Source: Daucus carota subsp. sativus (lineage: Eukaryota; Streptophyta; Magnoliopsida; Apiales; Apiaceae). Taken from it: a DNA stretch of 64,000 bases. This document shows, one piece after another, positions 35,522-48,693 of this stretch. The stretch lies in NCBI RefSeq assembly GCF_001625215.2, contig NC_030381.2, positions 51,421,214-51,485,213 on the forward strand, in the 5' to 3' direction. Within the stretch, counting starts at the first letter, position 1. Each line of letters starts with the position of its first letter. The position numbers and the translations under genes were made by a program. The notes beneath the pieces are model-generated. The model was not told the DNA's origin. It was given only the letters and a program-made list of their open reading frames with translations, and searched no databases.

Positions 35522-36167
35522 TTAAGAGTTTTTATCTTATGCCTAAAGATGACTAGAAACTTCAGAAGTGATTAAGAAGGGCTGGGCTTAAAATGAAGAT
35601 AATTCTTTGCTGGTGCTGTGTTTCATTTTTCCAAGTGGTGGGTGATGGAAATTCTACATTCTGCATAAAGTTGAAGATTGATTGTAATTAGCAAGTGCTG
35701 ATGTTTTCAAGGACCGCCTTTTGTTATTTCGTTTATATATATAAATATGTCAATTCTTGGGGTGTGGTATTTACTGTGGGTGATTTCATTTTTCAATTTG
35801 CAATGTGGAGGGGCAGCCCTTTACTATACGAAGTTTGTTTTTTCTTTTTCTTTTCAGAAGTTAAGGATATTATTGATTGCATTTAAATTTAGCTTGCCAA
35901 ACTGTAGTGGTACTATTGTTTATTGAAAAAATTGTTAATATACTTTGATGAACAAGGAGCCTTTGAGTGGCAGTGTAGGACTCCAATCCTATGTTAATTT
36001 GTGAACATCCCCAATACCATTCCAGTCTTTAGTAATGACCATCAACAATATTTGAATATGGACATGCGTTCTTATCTTTGTTACAGCAGGCCAGTAATTA
36101 TAAAGGAAATCTCCAATGATGGAGATTCATATAAGGGAGTTATATTAACGGCGGTTGACGAGCGCCA
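35522..36167 (+). other. 3' UTR of the syntaxin gene and spacer
   Basis: About 35522-35900 is probably transcribed 3' UTR. No further gene. Confidence 0.45.
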
Positions 36168-36722
36168 TCTATACTATCTATACTATACTATAATAAGTCA
36201 ACATGGGTATAATTTGTAGTCGTACAAATTTTTGGTATGGTCATGTCTTAGTTATGTTTTTTTGTTTTGCTACTACCTCTGGAACTAGAATTCTATAACA
36301 TGTGCAGCTCTATTACTTTTACACTGTTAAACAGTTTCATATACTAAAAACACTCATCACAGTACATCATCATATAATATTTCATAAAAAAATTATAATG
36401 ACATTAAAAATAAAGTTATAAATATACAATTTTGAATATTTTTTTTTTAAAACAAGATCCTTCGTATAACTCTTTTTAACTCTAATCCATAACACAATAA
36501 ATATAGTATCTACATATTAATAACAACAAAATATATATAAATTGATAATAAATTATAAAAGCTGAATTTTTGTGAGAAAATATAATTAATTTGTTAATAT
36601 AATTTAATTAAAATTCAATTCATTAATACTAAAATACTAATAAAATGATATTAAAATATAAATTATAAATAATAAATCACAAACTATCTACCCGCCCGTG
36701 CTTCGCACGGGTTAAAGGCTAG
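36168..36722 (+). mobile_element. Non-autonomous Helitron (about 550 bp)
   Basis: The 3' end has the hairpin CCCGTGCTTCGCACGGG followed 7 bp later by the terminal CTAG, then host T (36723). The 5' end is A then TCTATACTATCTATACTATA, with two possible TC starts (36168 or 36177). These are canonical Helitron ends. No coding content. Confidence 0.75.
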
Positions 36723-38202
36723 TCTTATTAAAAGTCGGAAGTAAACTTTAGTCATTGTTTTACTATTTTTAAAGTTTAGCCAATTTTTTACAAATTTTTA
36801 AAATTTCCAGCTACCTCTTCGTCATTTACTCAAAATATATTAAGATAAGATATAATTAGTTTTGTGATAGGAGGATTAGATTATGAACATTATGCCATAA
36901 TGGTGTCTTAATCCTAATTAAGGATATGACTAAGATATGCCATTAACGAATATACTTCGTTTGATTCTAATTATGTACTTTGCTGCAATACCACGTAAGC
37001 TATCAGCCTATCACAGTCAAAGATTATGATCACTAGTCACTAATTAGTGAAAAGAAAGATTATGATTACTACATAATCATGTGCTAACAAAATTATAGGA
37101 GTAAACGACCCCTGAGCCACTTGGAAACCTAGAAACCGGATATGTAATCTGAATTTTTAAACTTTATTCGAGAGTATAAAGGTACAAGACAACTTGCATC
37201 GAGGATAAGATTATCCCTGCACTTGATAATAAATATTGTCAGACATTTCAAATTGATGCTAAACAAATTTTTAATCGGTCTACTTAGCTATTCAACTCTT
37301 CATGAAACCCCCAAGTAAGAGCATCGCTGCTAAAAAATGAGTTAACATTCTAAATATAAAAAATTTATCTAACTTGTTTAAAAAATCATACTCCAACCAC
37401 GTGAACGTGTTATCTATAATTTTAGCGAACCTCTTATGGATGACTAAATTTGTCGAACCGTCGGTAAGAAATCTATAGATAATGGCACATCATATATTAT
37501 CATATTAAACTGATATATTCTATTTTAACAAACTAAAATATTAACAATATTCTATTTTTTAATTATAGCCAACGAATACAGGTAATACCTTTGAAGTACA
37601 ATATCTTACAGGTTTAACAAATATTACGTAATGCAAGGTTCAATTTAGCCAACGATTATAATCAACGCTGTTGGAGATGCCGTAACACGGAGTGATTGCA
37701 AAGTTATTCACATCAATTTTTTTTCCTAAGAACATCTTTAATAATGGTTATTAAAATAAATTAAATAATGTAAAAATTATTAAACGAACATATAAATGTT
37801 ATTTTTGACGTGATTGATTATAATAACTGTTTATATAATAAAATAAATTTCTGGAAAAATGCTCTAACAAATAGTTATTGCAACGATTTGCTAATTATTT
37901 TATCTCTTACTCGCTTTGTTTATTCGGAAAATTCAATAAATACAAAAATATACCCCATCCATTTTAAACTAATAGTCTTATTTAACATTTAAATAATTAA
38001 ATTGACCAGATTCTGTAAATTAAAATTTATTTTTATATTTTTTAAAAAATAAAAAATATATATTAAATTATGTCAAATATTTTTTAATGATATAATTTTT
38101 TATAATTTTATTAATCATATAATGTGTATAACTATTGATTATATTTGATTAATTTGACCAAGTCAAATTTGAAGTAAAATTGTTTTTTTGCGATGAAAGG
38201 TA
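36723..38202. other. Intergenic, AT-rich
   Basis: No gene. A weak AGAGCATC-ended MITE-like segment is annotated separately at 37319-37682. Confidence 0.4.
37319..37682. mobile_element. Degraded MITE-like segment
   Basis: Left GAGCATCGCTGCTAA and right CGCTGTTGGAGATGC form rough inverted ends of the AGAGCATCTCCAAC type. No target duplication seen. Confidence 0.4.
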
Positions 38203-38430
38203 CTCCCTCTATCCCAAATTAGATAACCCCGTTGACTTTGTGCATACAATTTAAGGTTCATTGACCGCGACTTATTTTTAAAATTTTATTTTTACAAATA
38301 CAAATTAAAATATGAAATTTTCATTTATAAAAGAAAAAAATAAAAAAATAAATTTCGGAATTAGACGGTAAATACACCTAAAGTTACGTGCCCAAAGTCA
38401 ACGGGTCCATCTAATTTGGGATGGAAGTAG
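38203..38430. mobile_element. Stowaway-like MITE (228 bp)
   Basis: Ends CTCCCTCTATCCCAAATTAG and CTAATTTGGGATGGAAGTAG, flanked by TA. It lies about 600 bp upstream of the ITPK1 start codon. Confidence 0.8.
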
Positions 38431-38689
38431 TATTTCATTCGAATGTGATTGTCATGTGTATATTTTCCGACCAACTTGAAAACCTCACGTCATCATTAAT
38501 GAGTTAATCACAGTTGACATAACCATCCGTCAGTCACTGTTTGAAATCTCAATCGTTCATTACACAAACCACAATCGAAAGTACTCCTACTTCCACACTC
38601 CACTTCCGTTTAAGAATCGCACATTTGCCTCAGAATATGCCACGTGTATTCCCACCCCCTTGTCACTTTAGCATCTCTCCCTAACCCAA

Positions 38690-38935
38690 CTCTCTCCCAT
38701 CTCTCTCTCCCTCTCTCGTCTCTCTCCCACCTCTCTCTCTCTCTCTCGTCTCTCTCCCTATATATCTCTCTCTTTCCTGTCTCTGATTCACTGCTACATT
38801 TATCTCACCTATACACACATCTCTCTCTCCCTCATCTCTCTCTCTCTCTCGTCTCTTTCCCTATATATATTTCTCTCATATCTCTCTGATTCACTGCTAC
38901 ATTTATCTCACCTATACACACACTCTCCCTGTATC
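38690..38935 (+). promoter_or_regulatory. CT-rich leader/core promoter of ITPK1
   Basis: Long blocks of CTCTCTC with two CCTATATAT segments (near 38757 and 38861) lie 100-340 bp before the ATG. A duplicated block containing CTGATTCACTGCTACATTTA occurs at about 38782 and 38887. Pyrimidine-patch leaders of this kind are common in plant core promoters. Confidence 0.6.
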
Positions 38936-39033
38936 TATCTATCTACACCTCCTCGTTGTTCCCTATGTCATCCATTCTCACACACATTAAACCACACTCA
39001 AACCCTAACTAATCACACACACAAACACACGTA

Positions 39034-40140
39034 ATGGCGGAGCTAGAGAAGAGGTACGGAGTAGGATACGCGCTGGCCAAGAAGAAAGAGAACAGCTTCA
39101 TACAAGCTTCGCTACTGAGTCTGACGAGAGAGAGAGGAATCGATCTGATCAAAATCGACACCAACACGCCTCTAATTGATCAAGGCCCGTTTGATTGCGT
39201 TCTCCACAAGCTCTACGGTGAGGATTGGAAGAAACAATTGAATGATTATGCTGTGAAATACCCTAACGTCTTGATTCTTGACTCTCCTGATGCAATTCAA
39301 CGCTTGCATAACAGGATTTCGATGCTCGAGGTGGTTTCTGAGCTTTGTGGAGCCGAGAGTGTGCACAATGTGAATAAGGAGGATTCTTTTGGGATACCTA
39401 AGCAGGTTTTGATATATGAGTTGGAGAGGCTTTTGGATCCTTCTTTGTGGGGAGAGGAGATAATGTTTCCGGTAATTGCGAAGCCTTTGGTGGCGGATGG
39501 GAGTGCGAAATCGCATAAGATGTCGTTGGTTTATAATACGGAGGGGTTGAAGAAGTTGAGGCCACCGATTGTGTTGCAGCAGTTTGTGAATCATGGAGGG
39601 GTGATTTTTAAGGTTTATGTGGTGGGGAAGTATGTGAAGATTGTGAAGAGGAAGTCGTTGCCGGATGTTAGTGAGGACAAATTGAGGAGTTTGCAGGGGT
39701 CGTTGTCGTTTTCTCAGGTGTCGAATTTGACTCAGAGTGAGAGGAGTGATAATACGTATTATAAGACGATGAATTTGGAGGATGCGGAAATGCCTCCACA
39801 GAGTTTGATTTCGGAGATTGCTTGTGGGTTGAGGAGGGTGATGAAGTTGCAGTTGTTTAACTTTGATGTTATTAGGGATACTAGGATTGGGAATAGGTAC
39901 CTTGTTATTGATATTAATTATTTTCCTGGTTATGCTAAGATGCCGTGTTATGAGAAGGTTTTGACGGATTTCTTTTGTGATGCGTTGAACATAAAACAAA
40001 GTGGTAGCTTTGATGGTCAGCTGGGGATGAATTGCGAGAAGGAAGTTAGGATATTGGTGGATAATAATGGGCTGGTGGAGGATGAAGGTGTGCTTCCTGT
40101 CTCACCTTTGAAAGAAAATGGTAACCAAATTCAAGTATGA
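39034..40140 (+). CDS. ITPK1: Inositol-tetrakisphosphate 1-kinase (ITPK1-like), intronless, 368 aa
   Basis: ITPK enzymes phosphorylate inositol polyphosphates with an ATP-grasp fold, feeding phytate and pyrophosphate-inositol synthesis linked to phosphate sensing. The N-terminus [20 protein letters not shown], the substrate-side [12 protein letters not shown] and LHKLYGEDW, the ATP-grasp segment [47 protein letters not shown] and the metal-binding [12 protein letters not shown] are all present. The motif continues [11 protein letters not shown], with Cys where relatives I recall have Gly. The single exon matches Arabidopsis ITPK1. The protein is about 50 residues longer than that enzyme (319 aa); the extra C-terminal tail (after about residue 315) is low in conservation and ends ENGNQIQV. 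The ATG at 39034 gives the expected start. Confidence 0.96.
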   Translation: MAELEKRYGVGYALAKKKENSFIQASLLSLTRERGIDLIKIDTNTPLIDQGPFDCVLHKLYGEDWKKQLNDYAVKYPNVLILDSPDAIQRLHNRISMLEVVSELCGAESVHNVNKEDSFGIPKQVLIYELERLLDPSLWGEEIMFPVIAKPLVADGSAKSHKMSLVYNTEGLKKLRPPIVLQQFVNHGGVIFKVYVVGKYVKIVKRKSLPDVSEDKLRSLQGSLSFSQVSNLTQSERSDNTYYKTMNLEDAEMPPQSLISEIACGLRRVMKLQLFNFDVIRDTRIGNRYLVIDINYFPGYAKMPCYEKVLTDFFCDALNIKQSGSFDGQLGMNCEKEVRILVDNNGLVEDEGVLPVSPLKENGNQIQV

Positions 40141-43100
40141 ATAACATGTGTGTAGCTTTTATTAGTGATTTACTGTCCAAGAGTTCGGTCAGTTTGATCA
40201 AGTTCTGATTCCACTCAAGGGTGCGCTAAGTTGTAGCAATCTGTCCACATTTCTTCTAGATAGGAGTTAGTGACAGTGGTGAATAAGTAGGTACAATTTC
40301 TTGTTTTTGCCTGCTAACGGCTTTAAATGCGGTTCTCTTGTTGATTATGTACATTTACGCTGTTGTTTGGGGATAATTACTGCTTTGGGACCAAAAATTA
40401 ACTCAATGCATGCTGCGATTCTGTCATTGCAATTCTGTTCTCTCCTGTTTTTGTATTTTCCTTCCATTTGGGCTCACCTATGGCTATCTTTATTTCTAAT
40501 TAGCTTGAGAAAGTTTATTAATTACACGTAGCAGCTCATGTATCTACGCTCTTAGAGTATATGATTTGCATCGATACTTGTCAACTGTCGTGCCTTGTTT
40601 ATGATTTTTTTGGTATGTAGTTTTTGGCAAAATTACTTAATAGGAAATTGCGCTCTGAGTATGTAAAGATATGTTTTTGAGCATATAAGGTTTCTCTACA
40701 GTATATGGTGGACCATCTTACCTTGTCACATTTGCCCTGTTTCTTAAATATTTAAGTGTTCTCTTGGAGTTAAACTTTTGTTTGACCCTATGCATTAGTA
40801 GTAATATGAGGAATCAGAGGTGTCAGATGTAAAAGATTTGTTTGAGAAAATTTATAGCCGTGTTGACTAGACATTCTGAGCCAAAGGGCTCTGGGTGTCT
40901 AGTCTACTTATTCATTCTTACACAACGAAGATTCAAGGATCCTTTAAGGAACCCCAAGTTGATTGCTCAGTCATATAGGTTAAATTTAAAATTTAAGTAT
41001 CCTCTCACGCAAAGCAAATTAACGATATTATCAACAACAGAAAGCCTTAGTCTGTTCTTGAAGCATTATGCTTGTCAAAGCTTAGAGGAGAGCTAAGGCA
41101 CCAACAAATTGCTTGGATGCCTAGGGGGTCGGGCACACACCAAGGCAAAATTGGCGATGGCTTGGTGCAAATATTTTAGTCACGTTTAATTTTGGATTTG
41201 GAAATTTGGTGAACCTCGCGTTGTTTCTAATTCCACATTCAGCCATTACACATAATTATCACCAAAACACAAGAATAAGACTATATACTGCCATAGGGGA
41301 TTTAACAATAAAGGCATAAAGCAGAGCCACAGTTTGTTCAGATTTTGGAAGAAAAGAGAAAACTTTGGGAAGAGAAGTAGACTTTGGAAATTTAGTTATG
41401 AGAGAGAAATTGAGAAGAGAGTAAATTAGTTGACAAGAATTTCGAAGGCTTAAACTTTTTTCCTCATCAATTGAATCTGACAAGAGGCGATAGTATCAAA
41501 CTAAGAATCTGACAAGAGACTTTGTTTTGTGAGTGGTCTTGATGTATTATACTCCTACTTCAAAATAAACTTTTTTGTTGCATAAGACTTGTTATAGAGA
41601 ACATCTAGGCAATGCCCAGACACATAGGATCTACAAGGTGTCACCTATCCAACTAAAATCAAGGCGGGCTAGAATGCTGGGTGCCTCCTCATAATTAATT
41701 GCCTTTCCCCTAAGCGTCGCGTACAACTATCAACTATGTGAAGCACTTTGTGTACTATCTTCCTCAACTCCCTAATAGGCTAGTTTTAGAAATAGTTGTG
41801 TTTTTTAACTACTCCCTAACTGGCTATTTTCAAGTATACTAGTGTGTTTGTAATTTGATTTTTTTTCCCTTTCTGGATATGATTGTTTGTTATAAATGCA
41901 ATAATATGTTTACCCCGTGAGGTTGATATCTTGCGAGTCTTATTTCTTCAATATATTGATGTAATCTACAATACTAACACTTTGAATGATTGGGGTGAAT
42001 GAAATTAAGGTAATGTAACAAAATTTGTATGCTACTATTCTATGGGTAAATGTTAAATTCGTTCCTTTCTCCATTCCATTTCAAATCATTTAACCCCCCT
42101 AGAGCTGAAACCTACGTATTCGAAATGAAACACTCTGCTCTTCTTCCTACTTATAGTTCTTACAAATTTCATCACAGAATATTTGCACTTTCTGGATTTC
42201 TATTTTGTTTATAATTTTTTGTTATATTCTTTTCATATATCATTCTTTTTACTCAAAATTTAAATTTTCATTTCCTTATTCGTTTCTCTTCAACAAAATG
42301 CTACATATTGATCATTTCCAGTTTGTATTCTGTTGCTCACTATGTGTCCTAATTCTGGTGTTTGTGTTAAATATACTGCGACTAGCTTTGTCTAGTTGTT
42401 TATTTCAGCTTAGGCTGGTTTAAGTGTAAGGGTAATTAATCGACTGTAGGCTTTTAGAGTGTGGATGTGTAGAGAAAGAGTTTGAGGTGTAGGTGGTTGT
42501 GGAAAAAAAATAATCAAAGGTTAGTACATAAATACAAACGTGATGTATTGAAGGAAACTCTGAGGTCTACAGGAAAGCCAAATCTTTACACTTTGTAAGT
42601 CTTTAATATATACTTAAGGCGAGGTGATTCTGTCTGTCTTATGCCAATCTAATATTATTTAGCCAATAGTTTATGCCACAAATTTTATGTAATTGTCTTA
42701 TAAAAGTAATATTCATTTTATGGGATTTTTGTATACAGTTATCACCATGTAAAATCGGCTATTGCTTAGACACACTACAAGTTCTCTTGACAAGTTTCCT
42801 TGACACCCGTACTCTGAAGGATTAGTTTTGTGCTGTTTCTGAATGCTTTAAGAATTCTATCAAAATGTGGGATGTGATGATTATCAATCAGAGAATTGAA
42901 GGATCAGGTTTGTTTGTGTTATGAGAAAAATCTTATTTTCATCTTGGCTATTTTCTTGATCATCCTGGATTTGCTTTTAATTTTTATGACTGTAGTAGAT
43001 GCAAATATATGTAATGTCCTCCGTTGCTTTTTAATTTTTGAAACTAGATATTTTTTGGCAAGTAGGTTTCAGAGAATGTTACAAGTAAAATATTTTTAGG

Positions 43101-43899
43101 TATTATTATTAGTTTAACAACCTTTGGCTCAGACTTGCCTACACTTTGGTGCTTGGAACTAGGGCCAAATTACCAATGCATGCTTCAACTTGGTGCCTTT
43201 TGGCTTAAGAGTTAAGGCCAGCTTTTAGTTAAGATTTTGGTGCCCAAATCTGGTAATTACTCTTTTAAGCAGACAAAGGGATCACTGGATAAAGCTGTTG
43301 CTCTTATAATTTTTGCACATACGGTGTATATGCCTGGAGATGACTGGGCAATGGTTAATCAAGACTATACTGCTACTTTCTATAAAATTGTATGAATTGT
43401 ATACTCTAGTTATTGCATTCGGCAGACCTTTCTTATATGCTTGTTCTGAAAATGTATATGTTTTATTACTGAAGTGCTCAGGCATCAGTAACTTATGGTC
43501 TATCAGCTTGCTTTCATTTGACAAACTACATGAAGATTTCAGATACATGCAAGATATGAACCACAACTCTTGTCGTTGGATATTTGCATTAGACTAAGAG
43601 GGGTCCAGTTGTAGACCTTTGAGCTTTCTCATATGCTTGTTTTGAAAAGTGTATCTGTTTTATCACTGAAGTGTTTAGGCATCAGTAACTTAATGATTCT
43701 GATTTTAGAAACATGCAAAACTAGAATTTTAGTGTTCTTAGTTCTTACATACTGAAAATTACAGCTATAGTTCATTATCAGATACCCTATGGCTCCGTCT
43801 ACTGTCTATTCTCAGTCCTGTAGGCGTGTAGAGATATAATGAAGGAAAACAAGATTCTGTAATTGTATTCGACACTCACTTTGGCATCTCAAATGATGT

Positions 43900-43995
43900 C
43901 ATCTGTTCAATACTCTGAACATATTACTAATTCTACTATGTTTGGGTCATCTGTTCAATACTCTGAACATATTACTAATTCTACTATGTTTGGGT
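43900..43995. repeat. Perfect 48-bp tandem duplication
   Basis: Two identical adjacent copies (43900-43947 and 43948-43995), each beginning catctgttcaatactctgaa. The absence of differences suggests recent origin. Confidence 0.95.
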
Positions 43996-45170
43996 CAGTT
44001 TGACTGACTAAGGATTTCTGTCGTATCTTTGACATTTAATGTACATAACTGTATTATCTCGACAGCAGGAACTTTATGTGATCTTCTGATATACAAGAAG
44101 TCCTTTGTTGCTCAGGGTTTTGTCTCTAGTAATTGTATTTGTATGTTGATGTAGTGTTTCATGTAGTAATTGTATTTATGATTTGATGTTTCATGTACTG
44201 TTTTATTTGTTATAAACAAAATTTCAGGTTCAGAGTTTCTGGTGAATCCAGGTTATTCATATGTTGAAACCTAAAAGTTTGTAACCAGAACCCCTATATG
44301 TATACATTTTTGACCATGTTCTTTGTACTTGATTCACCCAAGCAGAGATTATTTATATTTGGCGAGAATATGAGTTAAGCATATTACTTTGGCATCCTCT
44401 TGCGAGAAAAATCAATAAGCTTCTCCTTGTGTAATCTTTTTGTGCAAGCTTGATAGCGTGAGCCTGTTTTACTGGTTAACCTGCAGTTTAGAACTCGCTT
44501 TCTTGTTTTACAGCAAGCGAAGCACGTTTTTTACTCACTCTCACTAGTTAACTGTATGCCAGGCCGGTGAGAGGATTCCTTCTTTGCTCGACAAGGAATG
44601 TGACTGCCTGGAGATGGTGGCACTTCTGTTTTCCAGATTTTAGTTTTGGTTTTGTTTAGAGATGAGCCAGTGTTCTCTTTTTGAGTACTTGTCTATCTTG
44701 AGACAAATGGAATTGCATTTGCTAAGTTGTTTGGTGACAATCAACTACCAAAGGAAGGAGGAACCGTCTTGTTGCAGGTGGAAGTGTATTTACTAGCTTC
44801 AATTCTTGAGAACAAGATTAATTGGAAGCTTGATAGGAAATGAGGTGAAAGGCTAAACAATCTTCATCACTTGGTGTTTTTATGTTTGAATTTTCGGTGA
44901 CGGGCACATAATAACGATCGGTTTTGTTTGTGGCGGATTTTTATTCTCACTAATAATGATAGCGGAATTCCGTTCAAAAAATCTCCTTCAATAAAGTATG
45001 TTACATTAATAAAAATTAGTTGTTATATGTTTGTGGATACAAGTTAAAAAGACACTTTTATGTTATAATATTCGGTCTATTTTAATATTTTGTTTTACAA
45101 ATATCTTGAGTTTTGACACGCATATTTAGATGTTTTGCATAATAAAATTTATTATTTTTAATTTTTTTTT

Positions 45171-45172
<2 letters not shown>

Positions 45173-45205
<33 letters not shown>
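45173..45205. repeat. AT microsatellite
   Basis: About sixteen uninterrupted AT units. Confidence 0.9.
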
Positions 45206-45206
<1 letters not shown>

Positions 45207-45426
45207 CGACTACAAATTTTAATAGAATTCTTTTTTTTTTAAAAATTAATACAGTAATTTTTATCATGCGGTCAAGTCAAAGCACCTAAAAAGAGAACTT
45301 ATAAAACAAAAACGGAGCGAGTACTCGCGTTGGTGACATGCTTGTGAATGAATCCGATCGAGATTGGATTAGTAAGTCTTCCTTCTTTTTTTTTTCTTTT
45401 TTTTTTTTACATAAGATTGGACTAGT

Positions 45427-46474
45427 TTTTTTTTTTGCCACGGATGTAAAGATTTTATTAATGAAGCAAATCTTTACAAAGAACAGAATTGAAATCAGGG
45501 TGTATATCCTCAACCACCCATCTACGATCAGCTATTAAACAGCTATATCTCGCTAAATAGTGAGCTACTCTGTTCGCGGATCGTCTTACAAACTTTAACA
45601 CTATGTTTTGACCTCTCAACTCAGATAGAATGGTTCTGCACTTCTCGATCACCTTGCCTAGGTATGAAAAACTAGAAAAGGAGCTCCGAATTAGTTGCAC
45701 AACCTGTAAACAATCTGTCTCCAGGACTACATTACTCCAGCTCTTATTCTTGATCCAACTGAGAGCCTCACTAATTCCCAAAGCTTCTGCAAACTCTGGT
45801 GTCACTCGACCATATGAACACTTGGAGACAGCTTCAATGAGATTACCATTGTTATTCCGGATGACAAAAGCAAAGCTGAAGCGATTTGGACCTTCAAAGA
45901 GAGCTGCGTCGGTGTTAATCTTAACACTATTTTGCGGAGGTGGGCGCCACTGTTCCTGACCATCTTCTGGAGTCATAAAACTCAGAAAACAATCATAGTT
46001 TTTATCTTGAACAGATTTCCATTGGTTAAGAGTAGAGGTTGCCGAGTTCACTAGTTCTGAAGGGCTGGTACTTCGCTGCTTCCATATCACTTGATTCCGA
46101 TTTTTCCACAGTAGCCAACATAATCTCCTTTTGCTGCCGCTGTTCAAACAGATGTTGTAGCCATTCTGCAAAAGTATTAAAATGACCTTGAATCATAGAT
46201 GTCATGAGGAGCTGGTGACAGTTGTTTGCAAAAGAGCAAGAAAGAAGAGCATGCAATATAGTTTCATTTTCCTCGTTGCAGATGGGGCACAATGCATGAA
46301 TACTCACTTTTTTCACTCGAAGAGTGTCCTTAGTAGGCAAACAACTGGTTGCTGCTCGCCAGAGAAAGTTCTTAATCTTGGATGGGATTTTTAAATGCCA
46401 CAGTTTACGCCAGAAACCAGAATTATCAGCTGTGTTGGGGCTTCCTTTAGCATCTTGCAGACGTACATAGGCAC
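45427..46474 (-). mobile_element. 5'-truncated LINE fragment with zf-RVT and RNase H domains
   Basis: On the minus strand the sequence encodes the end of a plant L1-type LINE ORF2. First comes a zf-RVT region (WHLKIPSKIKNFLWRAATSC, then CPICNEENETILHALLSC), then a frameshift near 46120-46140. An RNase H-like domain follows, with the acidic positions in VKINTDAALFEG, FAEALGISEAL and VLETDCLQVV and the tail RRSANRVAHYLARY. The reverse transcriptase proper is missing. A 13-14-bp duplication (agattggactagt) flanks it at 45414-45426 and 46475-46488, and a T-run at 45427-45436 is the poly-A tail of the minus-strand element. Dead on arrival through truncation. Confidence 0.92.
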
Positions 46475-46488
46475 AGATTGGACTAGTT

Positions 46489-47579
46489 ACTTCAAAGAAA
46501 AAAAAAGAAAAAGATTGGACTAGTCTGATTGTACTATTCTAAATTCATACGGAGTATACGTTTTTATTTTATTTTATCAGCATCTGATCACATCTCACTA
46601 TTCACTAATAAAAAATCAATCAATCTTTGGTCGCTGGTTAAGGGATCAGATAATTTTCAAAATAATTCATATCAGTTTAAATCCGTTTGAATTGGATCAA
46701 GTCTGATCGGACAAGTTCAAAGGTTGCTGGATCAAGTTTAAGAATATAAAACTCTTACGAAAATGGTGGTTGACCGAAAGCATGGTTTCATAAATCTGGG
46801 AAGTTTATTCATGGTAAAGCGTTGATTATGTTCTACTCAAAGTGTCTGTTTTTTCTTAATGGGCTGTAAACTTGGTTCCTGCAAGTGGTATATACGCTCG
46901 AGTCTTGTGACTTGTTGGGCTTTTGAAATATGAGGTTCTTTCTCCCACATTTCAACTAGCTGGGCTTCTTTTATTTGAAAACGCAATTCTATTTCTTACC
47001 ATATATTATATTTTGCAAGTCAATAAGAAAAATATAATGAGGACTCATTTAGCTGAGTTTGTCTGTTCCCAGACAAAATTTTTCAATGCTTTGCAAAAGC
47101 TAAGCAATCTTTTGAAATATTCATTACATATTCAATTTTAATAGGCATTGGATGGTTTTAAATTGCATCCGCAGAATTATATTGCTTTTGCAAAACATTT
47201 TTTTAGGAGAGAAAGTAAGTGAATATAAGTGAAGTAAATGTGTTTTCCCTTTCATCTCATCCCACTTTTGAAATTAAAGTTTTAGAGTGAATCTATGCTA
47301 TAATTGCATTCATTTTCACTTGCTTTCGTCCTTTTAAAAAACTCGGCAGCACAAATAGGAGTGAAAATTGCATAATTTTATTTTCTCTTCATTTGCCCTG
47401 TTTAAAACTCGGGAGCAAGGCGTAAGAGTGTCATGCTGTTAGATACTCTTTTCATATACTCGTTCATTTGACTTTTTTAACACACTCTTAACTCTTAAGT
47501 CTTGTGACTCAATCTTGAAGAATGATATGACAATGCTTAATGATGTTTCCCAGCTCCAAATGATTACTTTCTGTTTATC
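46489..47579. other. Spacer between LINE fragments
   Basis: No gene. A third copy of the LINE target sequence (agattggactagt) lies at 46512-46524 after a short A-rich run. Confidence 0.5.
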
Positions 47580-47948
47580 GCATTGACGCTTTGCAACGAA
47601 TCACTCTCAACAATAACCTCATGTGCTGGCAGCTCCTGAGTCCACTGCCTCCAAAACTCCTATTATTTCAGCTTCAAGGACAGAAACGTGACCTGGAAAT
47701 CTCATGATTTTACTCCTCAGGCAGTGTCCCCTGTGATCTCTAAGAACCATACCAACTGAGAAATATTTATTCCCCTCAAAAGCTGAGGCATCAATATTTA
47801 TCTTTAACGACCCCTCTGGCCTCCATCTCTTTTCATGCTGCACTGTTCCCTTCTTCTGAATTCTCATTTTCTGCACTTCTCTCCGCTCTTCAAGCTGCTT
47901 CCTACTCCACTTCATAACAGCACTTGATGGAACACACCACGCAAACAA
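47580..47948 (-). pseudogene. RNase H-like (RVT_3) relic
   Basis: Minus-strand translation shows RWRPEGSLKINIDASAFEG, SVGMVLRDHRGHCL and VSVLEAEIIGVLEA, the usual opening of the LINE-derived RNase H-like domain. A frameshift at about 47619-47640 interrupts it; the next frame continues with EVIVESDSLQSVNA, the following conserved block. No ends or tail were found, so it may be an older LINE fragment or a decayed domesticated copy. Confidence 0.75.
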
Positions 47949-47987
47949 GGTAGTTTATAGCTTTGCTAGATTACCTCGAGAGCTCAA

Positions 47988-48071
47988 TAATTTTGTACTT
48001 TGTTCGTCTCCTTCGTTAACTTTGTTGGATAATTTTGTGTTTTGTTCGTCTCCTTCTTTAACTTTGTTGAA
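47988..48071. repeat. 42-bp tandem duplication
   Basis: Two adjacent 42-bp copies sharing TTTGTTCGTCTCCTTC with about four differences. Confidence 0.8.
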
Positions 48072-48693
48072 GACAGTTTTGTCGGATATTTCATTGATTT
48101 AATGAAAATTTCTTTTATTCAAAAACATGTCTTCACGACTCAAATTAATTTTATTAAGCAAAATTATATGATCAATATTAAGTTTTACGGATAGGATTAT
48201 TATTTAAAATAATAGCAAATAATAACACAGTTTAAAGATTTAGAAGTGTATATAAAAAATGAAGGAAAGACAATTTCTTACTTGTAAGTAAGAATTTAAG
48301 AATTTGAAAATCTTAACTTTTTTGTTGACTTATTTTTATCTTTGAAATTTGATTTTACAAAAATATAAAACACCACTTTAAATGATAATTTAAAATATAT
48401 TATTATTATTATATTAATGATTTTTATATACAATAGGTTGTATATATAATAATCACCTGATAAGTTGTAAATATGAAAATTATTATCAATCTTATAAATT
48501 AAAAGTTACTTAATTTTTACTTGCAGGAGATGAAGTATATAAGGTCATTACAACATTGACAAACATATCAGTTTAATTATTACAAGTCCTTAAAAATGTA
48601 AAAAAGAGAAGCAATGTACATATAAACAATGGCACAATTTTCTGTCCTGGTAATAGTTAAGTAATGAACTTAGTTCACTTGATATACATAAAC
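48072..48693. other. Spacer and MYB 3' region
   Basis: AT-rich. The part nearest 48693 is presumably the MYB 3' UTR. Confidence 0.4.

Larger units (their letters stand above)
40141..45426. other. Long intergenic region downstream of ITPK1
   Basis: The first several hundred bases are probably 3' UTR. The remainder has no recognised gene. Fragments near 41090-41190 and 41610-41720 look like remnants of an element with GGTGCC/CCTAAGCG-type ends. A 42000-42100 segment resembles the GGGGTGAATG MITE ends. About 43430-43500 recurs with divergence at 43625-43695 (both contain CATCAGTAACTTA). Confidence 0.4.

Noticed and set aside
38644..38889. Plus-strand frame rich in Leu and Ser upstream of ITPK1
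   Set aside because: It is the CT-repeat leader read as codons, not a protein.
39172..39999. 275-codon open frame antisense to ITPK1
   Set aside because: It lies entirely opposite a well-supported coding exon, has a composition typical of a mirrored frame (His/Arg/Leu/Gln-rich) and no motif.
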